Assembly: GCA_045590155.1 (NCBI GenBank)
Contig: JAZNQL010000014.1
Span: 1 to 15,979 of the forward strand
Length of the DNA: 15,979 nt
Direction of reading: 5' to 3'
From: JAZNQL01 sp045590155
Lineage (GTDB): Bacteria > Bacillota > Clostridia > UMGS1883 > UMGS1540
Positions 15,434 to 15,979 of this stretch are shown here, piece by piece. Each line of letters opens with the position of its first letter. Position 1 is the stretch's first letter. The translations under genes and the position numbers were made by a program. Below the pieces are notes generated by a model, which saw nothing but the letters and a program-made list of their open reading frames with translations, had not been told where the DNA came from and did no database searches.

Positions 15434-15504
15434 CAGACGGTCGGCTTTAAATAGTATTCTTTGTTCCCTTGCGGTATACCGCTTATCCGTCAGTCACAAA
15501 GAAT
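15430..15504 (-). promoter_or_regulatory. ZTP (pfl-type) riboswitch aptamer
   Basis: The minus strand carries the hallmarks of the pfl/ZTP aptamer. P1 arms ATTCTTTGT (15496-15504) and ACAAAGAAT (15456-15464) pair over 9 bp. The conserved 5' segment GTGACTGACGGA follows the outer arm, then a P2 hairpin GCGGTATACCGC (15471-15482) and AAGGGAAC. The 3' domain GCCGACCGTCTGGGCA forms the small P3 stem. The pseudoknot is GACGG (15487-15491) with CCGTC (15436-15440); most examples have GGCGG with CCGCC, so the A-U pair here looks like covariation, which supports a working structure. Known ZTP riboswitches switch genes on when ZTP/ZMP rises because 10-formyl-THF is scarce. The purine operon with fhs at its end fits that role exactly. 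Confidence 0.93.
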
Positions 15505-15518
15505 TTTTCTTCTTTACT

Positions 15519-15547
15519 ATTCTATCATATTTGACAGAATTAGTCAA
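15519..15547 (-). promoter_or_regulatory. sigma-A-type promoter of the purine operon
   Basis: On the minus strand TTGACT (15542-15547) and TAGAAT (15519-15524) are 17 nt apart, and TG lies one base before the -10 box (extended -10). Transcription should start near 15512, about 8 nt before the P1 stem of the ZTP aptamer. The promoter begins 19 nt after the guaB stop codon. I saw no operator for a purine repressor. Confidence 0.82.
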
Positions 15548-15565
15548 GCCACACAGACCAAAAAC

Positions 15566-15979
15566 TTATTTATTTATTGTACTTTTTTCCTTTTGGATAA
15601 CGTCATGTGCTCCGCCTTCTACAATGCTTGTTGCAGAAACGAGTGTTATCTTTGCTTTTTGTTGTAATTCAGGGATTGTAAGTGCCCCGCAGTTGCACAT
15701 TGTGGACTTCACTTTATTAAGTGACAAAGCCACGTTGTCCTTAAGACTTCCTGCGTATGGAACGTAAGAATCAACACCTTCTTCAAAGGATAATTTCTTA
15801 TCTCCGCCAAGGTCGTATCTCTGCCAGTTTCTCGCTCTTGCAGAGCCTTCGCCCCAGTATTCTTTATAGTATGTACCTCCTATGCTTACTTTGTTTGACG
15901 GACTTTCGTCAAATCTTGCAAAGTATCTGCCAAGCATAACAAAATCTGCTCCCATTGCAAGTGCAAGAGTTATATGGTG
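15566..15979 (-). CDS. guaB: inosine-5'-monophosphate dehydrogenase, C-terminal part (5' end outside the window)
   Basis: The reading frame is open to the window edge, so only the last 137 residues are seen. IMP dehydrogenase oxidises IMP to XMP, the branch towards GMP. The fragment contains LALAMGADFVMLGRYFARF, then KEYWGEGSARARNWQRYDLGG, whose Arg-Tyr pair (fragment residues 54-55) matches the catalytic Arg-Tyr dyad of the family, and EEGVDSYVPYAG, a monovalent-cation and IMP-site region. NCGALTIPELQ and SIVEGGAHDVI end the domain. From memory the fragment is far closer to the IMP dehydrogenase of the parasite Tritrichomonas foetus than to the B. subtilis or E. coli enzymes. An ATG at 15955 is only an internal methionine. 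It lies just upstream of the purine operon on the same strand, with no terminator visible between them. Confidence 0.92.
   Translation of the reverse strand, partial: HHITLALAMGADFVMLGRYFARFDESPSNKVSIGGTYYKEYWGEGSARARNWQRYDLGGDKKLSFEEGVDSYVPYAGSLKDNVALSLNKVKSTMCNCGALTIPELQQKAKITLVSATSIVEGGAHDVIQKEKSTINK

Noticed and set aside
15471..15482. Palindrome GCGGTATACCGC, possible repressor operator
   Set aside because: It lies exactly where the P2 hairpin of the ZTP aptamer belongs, which explains it fully.
15390..15504. Guanine/adenine-type purine riboswitch before purE
   Set aside because: The three-way-junction core and loop motifs of the purine aptamer are missing, while the ZTP consensus segments and pseudoknot are present.
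1..15979. CRISPR arrays, tRNA or rRNA genes, insertion sequences, prophage genes
   Set aside because: No regularly spaced repeats, no tRNA or rRNA signature segments, and no transposase, integrase or phage structural gene was found; the region is conserved metabolic genes nearly end to end.

Overview
The window is a gene-dense, AT-rich stretch in which every supported gene lies on the minus strand. It suggests an anaerobic, low-GC Clostridia-type Firmicute. The reasons are the strong AGGAGG-type ribosome binding sites, the single-chain PurL of the clostridial type, a formate-tetrahydrofolate ligase, an ECF-type vitamin transporter subunit and a ZTP riboswitch. The genus cannot be named from the sequence.

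Right edge (15979 down to 15353): the 3' end of an IMP dehydrogenase gene (guaB), cut by the window edge. It is followed at once by a strong promoter (15519-15547), a ZTP (pfl) riboswitch aptamer (15430-15504) and a rho-independent terminator (15390-15433) that shares bases with the aptamer. This leader precedes purE.

Core (15352 down to 2441): a ten-gene purine operon with gaps of at most 38 nt and several overlaps. The order is purE, purC, purF, purM, purN, an archaeal-type IMP cyclohydrolase (purO-like), a stand-alone AICAR formyltransferase (purH C-terminal half only), purD, a single-chain purL and fhs. Together they cover nearly all of PRPP to IMP. Not seen here are purB, purK, purA and guaA. 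fhs makes 10-formyl-THF, the cofactor used by PurN and the AICAR formyltransferase. The leader senses ZTP/ZMP, which builds up when 10-formyl-THF is short, so the sensor and the last gene of the operon fit one another. A 13-bp hairpin (2399-2430) closes the operon.

Left part (2382 down to 38): a three-gene cluster with tight coupling (SLOG/DUF1273-type protein, ECF transporter S component, uridine-kinase-like P-loop kinase) and no promoter of its own that I can see. Then comes a separate promoter (736-764) and a hypothetical single-pass membrane protein. A half hairpin at positions 1-17 looks like a terminator cut by the window edge.

The most notable point is PurF. Its N-terminal glutaminase domain has lost the catalytic Cys and, by alignment from memory, the other glutaminase residues (Arg, Asn, Asp). 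The phosphoribosyltransferase half and the four Fe-S cysteines are kept. This suggests an ammonia-using first step of purine synthesis, or an unknown amide donor. No CRISPR array, tRNA, rRNA, transposon or prophage gene was seen. No gap without a gene exceeds about 215 nt.
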